In this document: piece after piece, positions 33,059-46,500 of the stretch | Layout of the letters: every line of letters starts with the position of its first letter | How positions within the stretch are numbered: position 1 is the stretch's first letter | DNA from: Dichetophora obliterata | Taxonomy: Eukaryota; Arthropoda; Insecta; Diptera; Sciomyzidae | Direction: 5' to 3' | NCBI GenBank assembly: GCA_963920525.1 | Contig: OY986439.1 | Location: forward strand, 27,538,819 to 27,602,818 | Length of the DNA stretch: 64,000 bases | Notes under the pieces: generated by a model | What the model saw: the letters and a program-made list of their open reading frames with translations, nothing else | Database searches by the model: none | Told to the model about the DNA's origin: nothing | Translations under genes and position numbers: made by a program

Positions 33059-34222
33059 TTAATAATTTTGCAGATCACGTAAATATGTTCATATTGAAAA
33101 TATAAAATATACAAAAAATATTGAAAACAATTATTTTATGAATTTTTTTTTTTTGTTAAGTTTGTTCGTTATACTGTTAGCTACAACTTTGCCAAGGACG
33201 GTAAATCAATATCTTCATATCTAAGGCAGCTGTTGAACAAAATCTAATGGCACTATTTTTTCTCAAAATCACTAAGATCCCCAATATATAAAAATAAAAC
33301 ATTCGCGAAACCCAGCTAGGATTGTACCCACCTCTGGTCATAGTATCGAGCCTATACGCAGAATCCTGTTATTTTGTTGACTGTTGCACAGTGTTATAGG
33401 TAAATTACTACTACTATTACAAATTACAATCATAATCTTAAAAAAATAATAATTGCCATTACTGTAATCATAATCGAAATATTTTTGGTTACAACTAGAG
33501 TAATCGTTATTAAAAAATAAATTACAATTACAATTGCTGTAGTCATAATCAATATATATTTTTATTACGATTACAATAAACATTATCAATATCAGGCTTA
33601 GAAAAAAAATAAGTTAGAAGTTTTTTGGACCGAAACCCTGAATACGCTACTGGTTATAAAAAACTCGTTTCTCACTCTTACAAATTTTTGTTTTTTACAA
33701 GCAAGCTGCTTTGCTACTCAGCACTCACACAACAAGGGGAAAAGGGGCAAGTGCCTCCCTAGGTAATAAAAATTTTTTAAACAGCTTCACATTAAATCAA
33801 AAAGCCGTAAGCTGTAATTAAAAAATTTTGCGGAAGAGTCAACACATTTTTTAAAATTGTAATTGTAATTGTAAGTTGCGCTCAAACTTAGGGATTTTAG
33901 AACTTTTCTAATAAAAACGTCTTTTTCAGTTGTAGGAGTGTAAAATTTAGCAGGAACATATATTTTGATAAGGTGCACAAAGTCGACTTTGAGTTTATTG
34001 TAACTTGCGGCTTTTTTGATTTTTTATGGTGATATATTCATTATATATGTTAATATATTTTAAAGATAACTCAAAAATACTTTTTTTAAGGTATATTTAT
34101 AAATAAAGCTGAGCTAAACCATGCATGCATTTTTAAATAGTATGTTGTACCCGTCGCTGTGATAAGTTACGATACCATTTCATTTACCCTTGTTTCACAG
34201 GCAATTTTCAATACGTATTCTC
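33059..34222. other. AT-rich spacer with simple repeats
   Basis: Contains a (T)ACAATTAC/GTAATTGT-rich low-complexity tract (about 33400-33600 and 33855-33875). A tRNA-like fragment may lie at 33305-33365 on the minus strand (GGGTACAATCCTAGCTGGG resembles a B-box/T-arm). No gene is supported. Confidence 0.35.
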
Positions 34223-34740
34223 ACACTCAAAAAATTTTGCGTGTAAATATTACTAATAATTGCGTCCATTCTACGAATTTTATTCGTAGTTTTCAGTCAC
34301 GAATAGGATTCGTAGATCGGACGTAGTTTGGTACATATTACAAATATTTCATTCGTATTCGTACAAAGACTAATATTTATTGTACGAATACATTTGTTAC
34401 ATTTACTAATAACGAAAAAAAATATTCTTTCTGAGCTGGTGTTTGAACCACGCTCTTTAGCTTACGGGCCACGTACTCTTTCAGTGGACTACGGCCACCT
34501 TGCAATCATTCATTTCATTAAAATTCGGTAAACCAGGCTGAAAGATTTCGGTTGTAATTTTTTTTAACTCAACTAATACTAAATAGTACAAAGCCATTAG
34601 TAAATACTACGAATGTAATGGAAGAAATTACTAATGGAAGAAAGTTATTCGTACGAGAAATTGAGGAATGATAAAGAATGATATCCCTATTAGTCGAAGA
34701 TCATTCTTTGGAACAACAGATGTTAAGAGGCGTTTAAGCC
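34223..34740 (-). repeat. TACGAAT-rich repeat with tRNA-like segment, copy B
   Basis: This is the uninterrupted relative of the repeat at 789-1208/7683-7813. It starts CACTCAAAAAATTTTGCG near 34226. It contains many TACGAAT/ATTCGTA words. On the minus strand at 34433-34505 it carries a tRNA-like stretch with a B-box-like GGTTCAAACACC (complement 34438-34449). The shared order (tRNA-like part, 'aaaccaggct', 'aactcaactaat', TACGAAT tracts) shows common descent with copy A. The right limit is approximate. Confidence 0.5.
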
Positions 34741-34948
34741 AATATCGCATATGAGCTTGGACGATAAGCAAATTTATGTGTTAAAGTAATTAAATACAAA
34801 AAGAAAACAGAGTAAAATAAATTAAAAAAAAAAATGTTTTCCAAAAGTCAGCTTAAAAAAAAATCGTTTTTCTGTTATAAAGATGTTCCAATTGGGATAA
34901 TTTCTTAATTTTTTTTAACTAAATAAAATTGCTAACAATTTTGCAGCA

Positions 34949-37900
34949 ATTTTTGCAATTCTGGAATCCGTGGAATATAAGGGTATTCGGCGGAGGCCTA
35001 GCTGCAAGCCACCGGACGGGTCACAGGTTGCGGATAGTGAACGGCCTTCAGATATGGAGGTTAGTCGCGAATAAGTTTCTTAACAAATAAGCGGCCCCGG
35101 ACAATGCAGCGGGTGACCAGCTAGGGTGTGGAAGGGCGTAGTGCTGGGCAGCGCTGCGTCTTGAACAAAAACCCCACAGAGCCCGCAACTGGCACTGACA
35201 AGGCGAGTCGGTGTCGCCTTAAAAGCACCTTGCCCAAACTCCCCCTTGTCTTTCTCTAGACTTAAAACTTGAGGGGTCTCTCATAGACCTTAATCCTGGA
35301 ATGTGCACATGGTTTGGGTCCCGTCACATTATCAAATTTCCCAATGAAAATCGAACCAGCCTCGGATGATAACCCCAAACACGTTGACGACCACCGCAAA
35401 CGAAAAACGTACCATGATTTACGGATATGCACCTGGAATGTCCGGACTCTCTACAGAGAAGGTGCATCTATCCAACTGGCGGAAGCCCTCGCAAAAATAA
35501 AGGCTGACATCACCGCCATTCAGGAGATGCGATGGAAAGGGCAAGGCTGCTCTAAGCGAGCAGACTGCGATATTTACTACAACTGCCATGCGGAGAAGCG
35601 CGAATTCGGATGCGGCTTCGTCGTAAGACGAAAACTACGCCACCTTGTTTCTCGGTTCACACCAGTGAACGAAAGGTTGGTGACGATACGCATCAAGGCG
35701 AAATTTTTTAATGTAACCTTAATTTCCGCGCAAGCTCCGACGGAGGAAAAGGACGATGCCGCCAAGGATGCTTTCTACGCGAGCCTATAGGACGTGTACG
35801 ATCGCTGTCCGGCCCACGACGTAAAAATAGTCCTCGGCGATTTTAACGCAAAGGTCGGAAAAGAAGGCGTCTTTGGCCCCACTGTCGGTCAGTTCAGTCT
35901 CCACGAGGCCACTACGAACAACGGTCTAAGACTGATCGACTTCGCCGCGGCACGAAACATGGTAGTAAGTAGCACTAGATTCCAACACCTTGACATCCAT
36001 AAGGCCACCTGGCTGTCCCCTGATCAAAAAACACGAAACCAAATTGATCATTTTGTGATCGACGGAAGGCACGCTTCTAGCGTTCTGGATGTGCGTACAT
36101 TTCGGGGAGTGAACATCGACTCCGACCACTTTCTTGTTGCAGCCAAGATCCGCATGCGGTTATGCAATGCAAAGAACATACGCACAGGAATGCAACGATA
36201 GCTAGACGTCGCTAAGCTGCAATCACAAAGGACAGCTGAGGCCTACTCTGCTCAACTCTCGGTTAAGCTCAACCAACCAACCTCACAACACGATGATGCC
36301 GATGGACTTTGGGCGCACATCTCCCACTCCATGCGCGCTGCCGCTGAAGAAGTGATTGGTTTCCGGCGCCCGCAACCTCGGAACCAATGGTATGACCAGG
36401 AGTGTCGCGACGCGACGGCAGCAAAAAACTCCGCATACAGAAAGACGCTGCAGTCAGCTGCAACGCGAACCGTGCGAGAAAAATATCGTGAAAAGAGGAA
36501 GGAAGAGAGACGCCTTTTCAGACGCAAAAAAAGGGAGCAAGAAAAGCGTGAGCGTGAAGAAATTGAGGTGTACAAAGGCAAGAAGGATACACGAAAATTT
36601 TACCAACAGGTTAAGCGTCTAACCCAAGGTTTCAAGCCCGGAGCATCCACTTTTAGAGATGGGAATGGAAATCTGGTTACAGATACGCAGTGCGCACTGA
36701 GATTGTGGAGACAGCATTTTTCCAATCTGCTTACGGGCGATGATCCCACCAACTCCGCCCATGGAGAATGCAGTTCGCCACAACCAATCGACGATGACGA
36801 AGTAGAAGTTCTACCACCTAGCCATGACGAGGTTCGAGTTGCTATCCAGCGGCTCAAAAACAACAAAGCAGCGGGTGCTGACGGCCTGCCAGCTGAACTG
36901 TTTAAAGCCGGCGGCGATGAATTGATAGGGTGCATGCATCAACTCATCAGCAAAATATGGCTATCGGAATGCATGCCCGACGATTGGAATCTCAGCGTGC
37001 TTTGTCCCTTACTTAAGAAAGGAGACCCGACAATTTGCGCCAACTACCGAGGTATCAGTCTTATTTCCATAGCATATAAGGTCCTCTCGAGCGTACTATG
37101 TGAAAGACTTAAGCCGTATACAAAAACACTGATTGGACCTTATCAGTGTGGCTTTCGACCTGGTAAATCCACCATAGACCAGATTTTTACACTGCGCCAA
37201 ATCCTGGAGAAAACCAACGAAAAGCAAATCGACACGCATCATCTCTTTGTCGATTATAAAGCTGCGTTCGATAGCCCGAGGCGGGATTGCCTATACGCAA
37301 CAATGTCTGAGTTCGGTATACCTGCAAAGTTGATAAGACTCTGCAGGATGACGTTGAGCAATACTTGCAGTTTCGTCAAGGTAGGAAATGACCTCTCCGA
37401 AACCTTCCATACTGAACGAGGTTTCAGACAAGGCGACCCGCTATCTTGCGATCTCTTCAACATCATCATGGAGGGGATCCTACGAAAGGCCGGTGTGCAT
37501 CGCAATGGCACCATTTTTTACAAAGGTGTTCAGCTTCTTGCGTATGCTGATGATATTGATATCATCGGTAGAACCAAGAGAGATGTCACTGCTGCTTTCA
37601 CCGCTATCGAAAAAGAATCAGCCAAGGTGGGTTTGACGGTAAACGAGGGTAAAACGAAGTATATGCTGCCTGCTGGCAGGGGAGCGGGGCGGCTAGGCTC
37701 TCACGTTTCAACAGGCAACTATAACTTTGAAGTGGTCAAGGAATTTACCTACCTTGGCACCGCCATTAACAGCAATAATGATGTCAGCCTGGAGATAAAG
37801 CGAAGAATAACAATTGCTAATAGGTGTTACTACGGGCTTAGTAAGCAATTACGTTGCAGAGCCCTCTCTCGATCGACAAAACTGACACTCTACAAGACGC

Positions 37901-38359
37901 TCATTATACCTGTGCTTCTTTAAGGCGCTGAGGCATGGGTTGTCTCGCAAGCAGACGCAGCCGCTCTTGGGGTGTTTGAGAGAAAAGTTCTTCGCAAAAT
38001 CTTCGGCCCTATTCGAGTTGGCGACGACTATCGCATACGAATGAACCACGAGCTGTATGAGCTATACGACGACATTGAAGTAGTTCAGCGTATCGCAATC
38101 CAGCGATTACGCTGGCTAGGTCATGTCCATCGTATGAATGACGATGCTCCAGCGAAAAAGGTGTTCGAGGCGAAGGCCGAAGGCCGATGACGAAGAGGGA
38201 GACCATGCCTCCGATGGATTGACCAGGTCGAGGAAGCCCTAACCGCGCTTGGTGAAACCAATTGGAGAAGGCGCGCGCGAAGCAGAGGCGCCTGGCGAGA
38301 GCTGATTAGATCGGCCGAAACCCGACGACGGGTTGCTATGGCCACCTAACGAACGAACG
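34949..38359 (+). mobile_element. RTE-like non-LTR retrotransposon, copy 2, full length
   Basis: A 15-bp target duplication AACAATTTTGCAGCA (34934-34948, 38360-38374) brackets the insertion. It has a ~365-bp GC-rich 5' leader, the coding region, and a 3' tail of ACGA units (38347-38358). It is nearly identical to copy 1 at 11121-14372 but longer at the 5' end. Its position on the opposite strand makes the two copies a ~3-kb inverted pair 20 kb apart. Confidence 0.93.
35314..38349 (+). pseudogene. Endonuclease/reverse transcriptase of RTE-like copy 2, four nonsense codons
   Basis: Collinear over its full length with the intact 1011-aa protein of copy 1, without frameshift. Four in-frame stops interrupt it at 35788 (codon 159, E in copy 1), 36199 (codon 296, K), 37921 (codon 870, Y) and 38188 (codon 959, R). 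The endonuclease and RT motifs (GDFNAKVG, DYKAAFDS, FRQGDPLS, YADD) remain. Since only substitutions separate the copies, decay is recent. The stretch between the second and third stops (open from 36331 to 37923) still spans the whole RT core. Confidence 0.92.
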
Positions 38360-38374
38360 AACAATTTTGCAGCA

Positions 38375-40505
38375 TTTAAATTTGAGAAAATTGCAGCCAT
38401 CCAGGCTAGCGCAAAGCTTCTAACTCAAAAGCGAAAAAAATATTTAGGAAACTCTGAATAAAGTAGGCTAATTTTAGATCAAGTACTAATTTTTAAAAAA
38501 AAATCTGATGACAAATTCTTGTTAAGAAAACGCTTTAACATTAGAATATCTTAGGTCAAAAGTTTTTTATGACAAAAACTTAAATAGGAAACTCGATTTA
38601 AAACAATTATTTTATACTTCTTCAAATTCACGTTTTTTAATAGGTGTCCACCCATTTTAAGAGTTTTCTGGCTTTTTTTGCATCAGGTGCTTATATAACA
38701 TTCAAAATTCAGAATCAAGCCTTGCAGGGAGGTTCCGGAATATGTTTAGAAAATGATTGGAGCCCAAAGCCTATCTATACATGTCCTCTTTACAGGGCCG
38801 GATTAACCAAATTTGTTACTGTGGGCTTGACTAAGATACTACCGCCCCTAAACAAAATAACGAATAACAATAATAATGGTCAATTCCACCAACAAAATAA
38901 GGTACATATTGTAATAACATTTTACAAATTTTATCGGCTAAAATGAAATCAGAATGCTTTAAGATATAAAAAATTAAAAAAAAAATCAAATATGAGTTGG
39001 TTTGAAAAATATAAATCTTTAATAAGATCTTTGAAAAGATACAAAAAACGCCGAGATTTAGGCTTAATTTTCGGTCATAAAATTTCGTGTCATACTCAGT
39101 TTTTCCAAATCAGATCAAAGTCTTGAGGTATTCAGATTTTTGATATTTGACCTTCATTTGGCTTTTATTCAAATAATTTTTATAGTTTTTTAACAACAAC
39201 TTTTTATTGTCTTTTCAAAAATACCTCCAAACGTGAAAATCGAGTAAGCCTTGCTGAAGCTATGATTTTTCAAAAAAATTTAGCATTTTTGCTTTTTCTT
39301 CCATTTTGTCTAAATTTGAATGTTGAATGTAAAAACTTTAAAAAAAATCTGGACTTTTTTTTACTCAAATTAATGTGTTTTTTTTCATAAGTAGATTAAA
39401 TTCTAAAAGTTTAAGCAAAATCGGAGGTGGTCAAAATTTTTCGTCTCTATAAGGAAAATGCGTCTAAAAGTGACTAAATTTCAATCTCAAATATCAGCTG
39501 ATTGAGAAAAACTGAGTAAGCCACTAAATTCTACGACCAAAAAATAACTTCACGTATCTCAGCATTTGCGTGTGTCTTTTTGAAGTCCCTGCAGTGTACT
39601 TAGTAACTCATATTTTATACCTTAAGATTGTGAATTTTTGACTCCAAAGACATCAGTTTATATATTTAGAATTTGTTTTGTTGCTTAAGACTATTTTTAT
39701 CAGGATCTGAAAAGAGTTAGTGCAAATGTTGAACATAGTTTATCTACTTATGCTGAAAATGTTTGTAGTTCTTTAACTTACTTTTGATTTCGACGTCGAG
39801 ATTTTGCGGAAGCAAAGTCCAAAATTATGTCATCGAAATGAATTGAGTTGACTTAACATCCTTCATGCACAGCATTCCAAAGCGGCACTCATCTTTTGGT
39901 TGCAAAAAGTCAAAAAAACAGTCAAAATGCAATATCTAAATTTGGGAAAATAATTTCAACTTAGTTATTTCGAATTATATTTGCCATCTGAATTATTACA
40001 TTTTCTTGATTGTGATAGCTGTTTTCACATAAGCAATGCGACAATTCTTTTATGAATGGTAATTCAGGTTTAGTGCATTTTTCTTTCAAATACTTCGCCA
40101 CTATTTCCGTATCCGTTCTTTTTAACATTGGCTACTTTTCACTTTTTTAAAAATTCAATATATTAAAAAAATTAAAACACAATAATTAGTTAAAAAAAAA
40201 AAATAACTTGTCACAACTAAATAAGTTAAATGCACGTAGAGAAAAGTGGTTTTCGTTAATCAAGTATAACATTTTGTATATAAATTTAGAGCAAAAGGTC
40301 ACAAAAATTTTTTGTTTTAAGTGATATAGAGAAACATGGACACGAAATATCGCAGTTTCTGCATGGTTAAAAGTTTTGGACTACTTTTAATCCAAACTTT
40401 GTTTAAAGGAATTTTTTATCCAAACAGTACTATTTTTTAATCGCTACTTTAGTTTAATTTAGCTGGGTCTCGAGTCCACGTTCCTGAAAGGAACTTACTT
40501 GCATT
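38375..40505. other. AT-rich intergenic region with a large imperfect inverted repeat
   Basis: No gene. At about 39045-39560, the left arm (GCCGAGATTTAGGCTTA ... TCGGTCATAAAATTT ... ACTCAGTTTTTCCAAATCAG) is imperfectly complementary to the right arm (CTGATTGAGAAAAACTGAGT ... AAATTCTACGACC ... GTATCTCAGC). This gives a ~515-bp foldback with ~70-bp arms, probably an old MITE. The remainder is simple AT-rich DNA. The frame at 38644-38946 has no recognisable domain. Confidence 0.45.
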
Positions 40506-41394
40506 CAGCGGCGGATCTGGAAAAAATCTTGGGGGGGGTAAATTACCAAAGTCACACATTTTCGATTTGAGAAAATGTTGTCTTTTTACAAATAAAAAAA
40601 TTGTACTTTTTTGAATTGAAATTATCGAATTGTGTAAGAAGCAATTTTCCCAGACACATACACGCACATTTCCGTATTTATTTATATTTCCCTTTTTCTG
40701 GAATATCTTAGCGAAAAGTAAATAAAAACTCTAAATTTGACTAATTTTGGAATTAAGGTTGATTTATTAAAATTTTTCACATTTATTCCATTATAAAACA
40801 TTGCACAATTATATTTTCAAATATGTGCAATGAAAAAACATAATACTTTTCAATAAAAAAAATAAAGGAATTTGAAACTTATTGCTCTGACGTTACGACT
40901 ATGATATGGTACACTTTGAAAAATAAATGAACAATACAAAATGTATACTGATTATTAGATAGTCATTAGATAGAGACAAAATTATATGACAAAATCATCG
41001 CAGCTCTTCTTTTTTGCGGCAAAGTTATCAATAACTTCGTTAATATTTATTTTAATGTCTCTATGTATATGCAATAATGCGAGTCAAATTATCGTCAAAT
41101 TATCGTCAAATCAGTCATCAAATGATTTGACGACACAAGTGCTCGTCAAAAAATTTCTAGTCAAATTTAATTTCTTTTTTTAGGCAAAGCTCTTTTTGTG
41201 CTTTCACTTTAATATCGCGCAGCTTTTGCTCGGCTATATTCTCTCATCTTAAGTATGTATTAATGAGCGCTTTAAAGCTGACACCTGCGTTCGTAGAGCA
41301 ATCTAAATACAATCAAAATAATGGAATACAATACCGTTCAATTCAATTCATATGGCTTGTCATGCTATTACAATCACCCATTCAATTGCATTAA

Positions 41395-42333
41395 GGGTAC
41401 TTGTATGTATACATAAGCAATTCTGTAGGCGTTTTTTGAAAGAATACTACCAAAAATGGTTGGAGATATTGATATAAAATTTTTATTTATTGTTTTCTCC
41501 AATTATTAAAGTATACAAAAATATTTTGTTTTGTTTTTTTGTGATGTCATTTGTGTGTACGTGGCGTGTTTATGAAGCGATGCGAGAAGAGTAGGACCAT
41601 TTTGCTTGTAGAATAACATGATCTGTAATCATCTGAAAAAAACAAAATATAATTATATGCAAAGCAAACACTTACGTCAAGGTAGTGACTTCGCCTTTTT
41701 ATAAAAATGAGCCTGAAAAAAAAGTTACAGCTCGTTATGTACTCAAATTTACAGCCATTTTTTAAACAATCAACTTTAAGGACGCGTTATTTTCTTACAA
41801 ATAAAATTTTTTTAAAAAACTCGAAGTCAGTTCCTCAGCGTAAGTGTTTACTTTACAAGTATAAATATTTTTTTTAGGTGATTACAGATCATGTTATTTT
41901 GCAAGCAAAATGGTCCTACTCTTCTCGCATCGCTTCATAAAAACGCCACGTACACACAAATGACGTCACAAAACAAAAAAAAAACAAATTTTTTTTAAAG
42001 TACTATAATAATTGAAGCGCTCTCGCGAATAACGTTGTAAACGACAAAATTGTAATTGTTCACTTTTATTCATTTTTATTAACTTTTTTTAGTATGCGAT
42101 AAAAATACCCCAAACTGCTCAACTGCTTTTATTCAACTGTTTATATATAATATAAGAGAGTGATTCTCACAGTTATTCGCAAAAAAAAATGTCGTCTACA
42201 ACGTTATTCGCGATTATGCTTCAATTGTTGAAATCAATAAAAAAACTTTATATCAATACCTCTGACCATTTTTTTTTGTAGTATTCTTTCAAAAAACGCC
42301 TTTAGAATCGCTTATGTATACATAAAAGTACTC
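41395..42333. mobile_element. TTAA-flanked MITE with long TIRs
   Basis: Ends GGGTACTTGTATGTATACAT (41395) and, complemented, GAGTACTTTTATGTATACAT (42333) are inverted. TTAA lies outside each (41391-41394, 42334-42337), as for piggyBac and Kolobok elements. The arms match over about 240 bp (left to ~41635, right from ~41876), including CGATGCGAGAAGAGTAGGAC. The right arm is lengthened by a smaller insertion at 42011-42226. No coding capacity. Confidence 0.85.
42011..42226. mobile_element. ~215-bp MITE inside the right arm of the TTAA element
   Basis: Inverted ends TTGAAGC ... TCGCGAATAACGTTGTAAAC (from 42013) and, complemented, TTGAAGCATAATCGCGAATA (from 42225) enclose it. The left arm of the host MITE lacks this segment at the equivalent place (CCAATTATTAAAG), which shows it is an insertion. 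A single similar end occurs at 2467-2500. The superfamily is unknown. Confidence 0.75.
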
Positions 42334-42469
42334 TTAAGTTGTGGGTACAATTATTTACTTTAAATAAAATATTAAAAAGTAAAGTATTTAAAAGTTCTTG
42401 GGGGGTAATTACCCCCTTTACCCCCTTGTATCCGCGCCTGCTTGCATTCGTGATGATGCAAAATGATGC

Positions 42470-42550
42470 GAAACTTTGTTAACTGATTTGGATGAGTGGA
42501 TAAGGCGTCGGACCAGCACATCAGAGGACGTGTGCTCAAATCAGGAAATG
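42470..42550 (+). other. tRNA-like remnant
   Basis: The text GATGAGTGGATAAGGCGTCG followed by GACCAGCACATCAGAGGACG resembles the D-arm and anticodon region of an arginine-type tRNA. The T-arm (GTGCTCAAATCAG) is degenerate and no acceptor pairing is seen. It is likely a decayed tRNA or SINE head. Confidence 0.3.
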
Positions 42551-43552
42551 GTCAGTGTAATTTTTTTATTTTAAGTTGAATGCTTTTTTTAAACTTTTTG
42601 CGGATTAAAAATTAATCTTTTTTTGGTGTTGTCCTTTTTTGGTATAATCGAAAAAAGTTTAAAATTTAGTCCAAATTTTTTAACCGTGTCAAAGAGATAG
42701 CTAATAACAGACTGCAGACAGAACAGATTGCAGATTTGAAAAATTTGGTATATATTTGGTATATATAGAGCACATGAATCCCCGGACGAAGATAAAAGCT
42801 TTGTTAAATAAAACGTACTCTAAACATGAAATTTTAAAATTTTGGTTTAAAAAGTACTTAAAAAAATAATAAAATATATAAAAATGACGACATAAAAATA
42901 ATAAAACATGCAAAACTTCATAGTGACAAATATTTCATTTATATTTATAATGGGTTCTCGGTGCAGTTGTCTGTATGTATGAAATTCTGTATACAAAATT
43001 CTGCATTAACATAAAACTGTGTTAAAAAATTCTGTATGCCAAAATTCTGCAAAATATGGACTAAGGTAAATAAGCTTAAAATAACAACTTTCCGTACAAG
43101 GACAAATAATTTGATCTTAAAAAACAAAACTTTTTATCCTCAATACAATGTTGTAAATGGAGAGCAGACTATTTGAAAGCAAAATTAAAAAAAAACAGTA
43201 TTTATTTATTTATTTATTTATTTACTTGATTGCTAAACCTTAACAGGTTTTATAGCAAATTTAAAATTATAAAATAAGATATTTAATACAATTCAAAAAT
43301 ATGAAGTATGATTTTGAATAAAATAATGTATTTTTAACAAACTAAAAAGTTTTAGTAAATTGCTTAAAGTATATAATTTTATTAAAGTATAAAAAATAAT
43401 AGAAAAAAAGTTAAGTCAAAATCGATAAAATCAGACAGCATAGCAGGGTTGCGTATTCAAGACAAACAAGGTCAAGTTAGCAACAATTTTTGTATACGGC
43501 GGAGTCGTGTGACAAACAAGGTCTCATACCCAATAAAACACCACTCCAATAG
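42551..43552. other. AT-rich spacer
   Basis: No gene. Near 43460-43530 two copies of GACAAACAAGGTC (43465, 43512) precede the transposon. Related GACAAACTAGGTC words occur on its far side (46718, 46793), so the transposon at 43561 probably split a short repeat array. Confidence 0.4.
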
Positions 43553-43560
43553 GTATATAT

Positions 43561-46500
43561 TAGGGCGGGTCAAATTTTTTTGGTGGTCTGGCTCAGCGAA
43601 ATTCGTAAAATACATGTAATTTCAAGACTTTTTCTCCACTACAGCATATACAAATTCTGAAAAAAAGCTGTGCGGACTTTCGTAAATAGATTTTTTTCTC
43701 AATTATAAAATATGAATGTATGAAATTTGAAAGAAGTGTATAAAATGTGTATAAAAAAGATTATTTGTGCTGTCATTTCTAAGGTAAATTTGGGCGCTGA
43801 ATCTGAATCTGTCATTAAAAATACATTAAATCCAACTATCAATAGAAAAAATCGTAATTTTTTATCAAATTCCTTATATTTTATTTTTAATATTTTATTT
43901 TTAATATTACATTTCAGAATACAAGCTATATCATGGAAACCTCACCGTCATCATCACAACCCCAGCTGGACCGTAAAATAACTTCAATATTGCAGCATGA
44001 TAAAACTTTATTTGGTGAAGCGAAAGAATTGAACGTTGAACGTCTACCGACGTATGGCGATATTTTGTTACATTATTTTTTCATGCAAGAGCACTATTTC
44101 GAAGACAACCCACACATTTCATTCCAATCAATTACTCGTCATGTGGCGGATAAAATTGTTGAAATTTGGAATAATCTTCCAACGCCAATTATTCAGAGAA
44201 AATCCATTTGCAACAAATTAGACCGATTCATGGCTCAATATAGAGAAGCATCAAAAAACAAATCCAAATCACCCGATGTTCTTGTTGATTTTCGTGGTTT
44301 GCTAGGAAATTTGTTTTGGGTTTCAACATGTAATTGCAATTTATTAACAACGGATTGCAGATGTCAAAATACACCACTACTACTATTCATGAAAACATTT
44401 TTTGTGGACCAGATGACAGATAGAAATGTCACTATTACTGAATTTCTTCAAACGCTACCACAACCAAGTTTAACAACAGTAACAACTACAGAAGTGACTA
44501 GATCAGAGGTGGTTTGGCAACCTGAATTATCAATGGGTGCAAGTAGTATGGATTTTGAATTTGAAGAAGGAGTGGCAGCTCCAGGTGCTGTTCGAGGGCC
44601 GTATATGCAAAACGTAACCTTATCAAACTTTGCTATGGAATGCGATAGATACGGTATATCAAATAGAGCTGCGGCTGCACTCGCATCTGCACTTTTGAAA
44701 GATTTAAGCGTAAAAGATAAAAATGATCAAACGTTAATTATCGATAAAAATAAAGTTCAAAGAGAACGCAATCGTTGTAGGAATGAGGTCTTGAAAAAAC
44801 GATTAGACACTTCCACGTTATTGGCATTTGCTTTCGATGGCAGAACAGACGAAACATTAGTTACCGAATTTATCAACAATAAAATTCATACACGCAAAAT
44901 TAAAGAACCGCATATAGTTGTTGTAAGAGAGCCAGATTCCAGATTTTTGGGCCATATTATTGTGGAAGAAGAAACCGCAGAAGCAAAAACGCATAAACTT
45001 ATTGAATTTTTTGATAAAAACGGCTTGTCATTAGATAATTTGGTAGCTATCTGTTCTGACGGTGAACCTGTTAACACTGGAATTAGAAGTGGTATAATAA
45101 GACTTTTCGAACAACATTTACAAAGGCCATTACATTGGAGTGTATGTTTGCTGCATTTCAATGAGTTACCGTTTCGTCATTTATACAATACACTAGAAAA
45201 AAGTTTCACGAAAGGGCCAACTACGTCAACAGGACGATTAGCAGCGGTTTTAGGCATTTGCGATACGATACAAGTAAAATACGATTATTTTGAGTAAATA
45301 AATTATATAATTTAACGAATTAAAAAAAAATTCTGCTTTTCAGGTTGTCAATAATTTTGAGATAATTTCACTCCAAAATATGCCACCATCATCACCAGAT
45401 TTTGATGAACGTTCTTTCTCAACAGATGCAAGAAATCTTCTCAAATTAGCAAACGCGATTTCAACTCGCTCAGTATCAATTGATCTAGCAAACATCAAGT
45501 TGGGACCAATACATCATGCTAGGTGGTTAACAAAAGCTGCTCGAATTTTACGTACGTACATAACTACGGACAAACCGTCAAAAAACTTGCGAATTTTGGC
45601 CACATACGTGATGAAAGTGTACATTCCAATGTACTTCAACGTTAAATATTACAATTCAATGGCATACGGAAGTGTTTTGTTCTTCAAATTTATACAATGG
45701 ACGAATTATCTGCCACCGAATTACCTTTCCGTTGTTCATAGTGTAATGTCAGCCAATTGCTACTTTGCTAGCTCTGAAAATGTTTTGCTAGCAATGGTTT
45801 GTCACAATGTGAAACCTATACGTCAAATGGCAATCGACAAAATAAAACATATCCGAAGTGATCTCGATCGGACAACATTGAGAGAATACAAAAAACCGAA
45901 AATCAATTTTGACTGCACCCACTTTTCCAACATGATAGATTTGAATGATGATGATATTCTACACGAGCCGCCATACACAAGAGACATTCCATTGCAACAT
46001 TTGACTGAAGATTATTATGATTCTGATGAGGTTATGATTAACGTCGAAATACCATGCCACATTCAAAGCACCGAACGAAATGTCCAAGAGATGACTAGAG
46101 CATCCAAACACGTTACTGAAAAACACAAAAGTGGTTTTATTGCGACATCGATGGAATCGAGAGAAAAAAGGCCCAAAACTGAGAGCAAACGAGACTTGGA
46201 GTACTAGAATTGGTACTAAATAGTACTAAATAGTAAACGAGAATTGGAGTAATTTAAATGGGAGATTTGAATTCAGCGCCAAATTTTCCAACATTTTTTT
46301 TATTTTTTGACCAAAAATCACGATATTTTGATAAAAAATCACGATTTTTTCTATTGATAGTTGGATTTAATGTATTTTTAATGCCAGATTCAGATTCAGC
46401 GCCCAAATTTACCTTAGAAATGACAGCACAAATAATCTTTTTTATACACATTTTATACACTTCTTTCAAATTTCATACATTCATATTTTATAATTGAGAA

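Larger units (their letters stand above)
40506..42440. mobile_element. Non-autonomous hAT-type element hosting nested MITEs
   Basis: The left end CAGCGGCGGATCTGG (40506) and the right end complement CAGGCGCGGATACAAG (42440) are inverted and resemble hAT ends (CAG(R)GGCGGAT). The flanks carry an exact 8-bp duplication CTTGCATT (40498-40505, 42441-42448), the hAT length. G-rich runs follow inside each end. No transposase is present. About half its length is a later insertion (41395-42333). Confidence 0.85.

Noticed and set aside
32818..33082. Overlapping frames on both strands of the foldback
   Set aside because: They are by-products of palindromic symmetry.
43727..43981. Open frame on the left TIR and its mirror at 46254-46469
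   Set aside because: The two frames are the same inverted repeat read from each end. They reflect TIR identity, not a gene.
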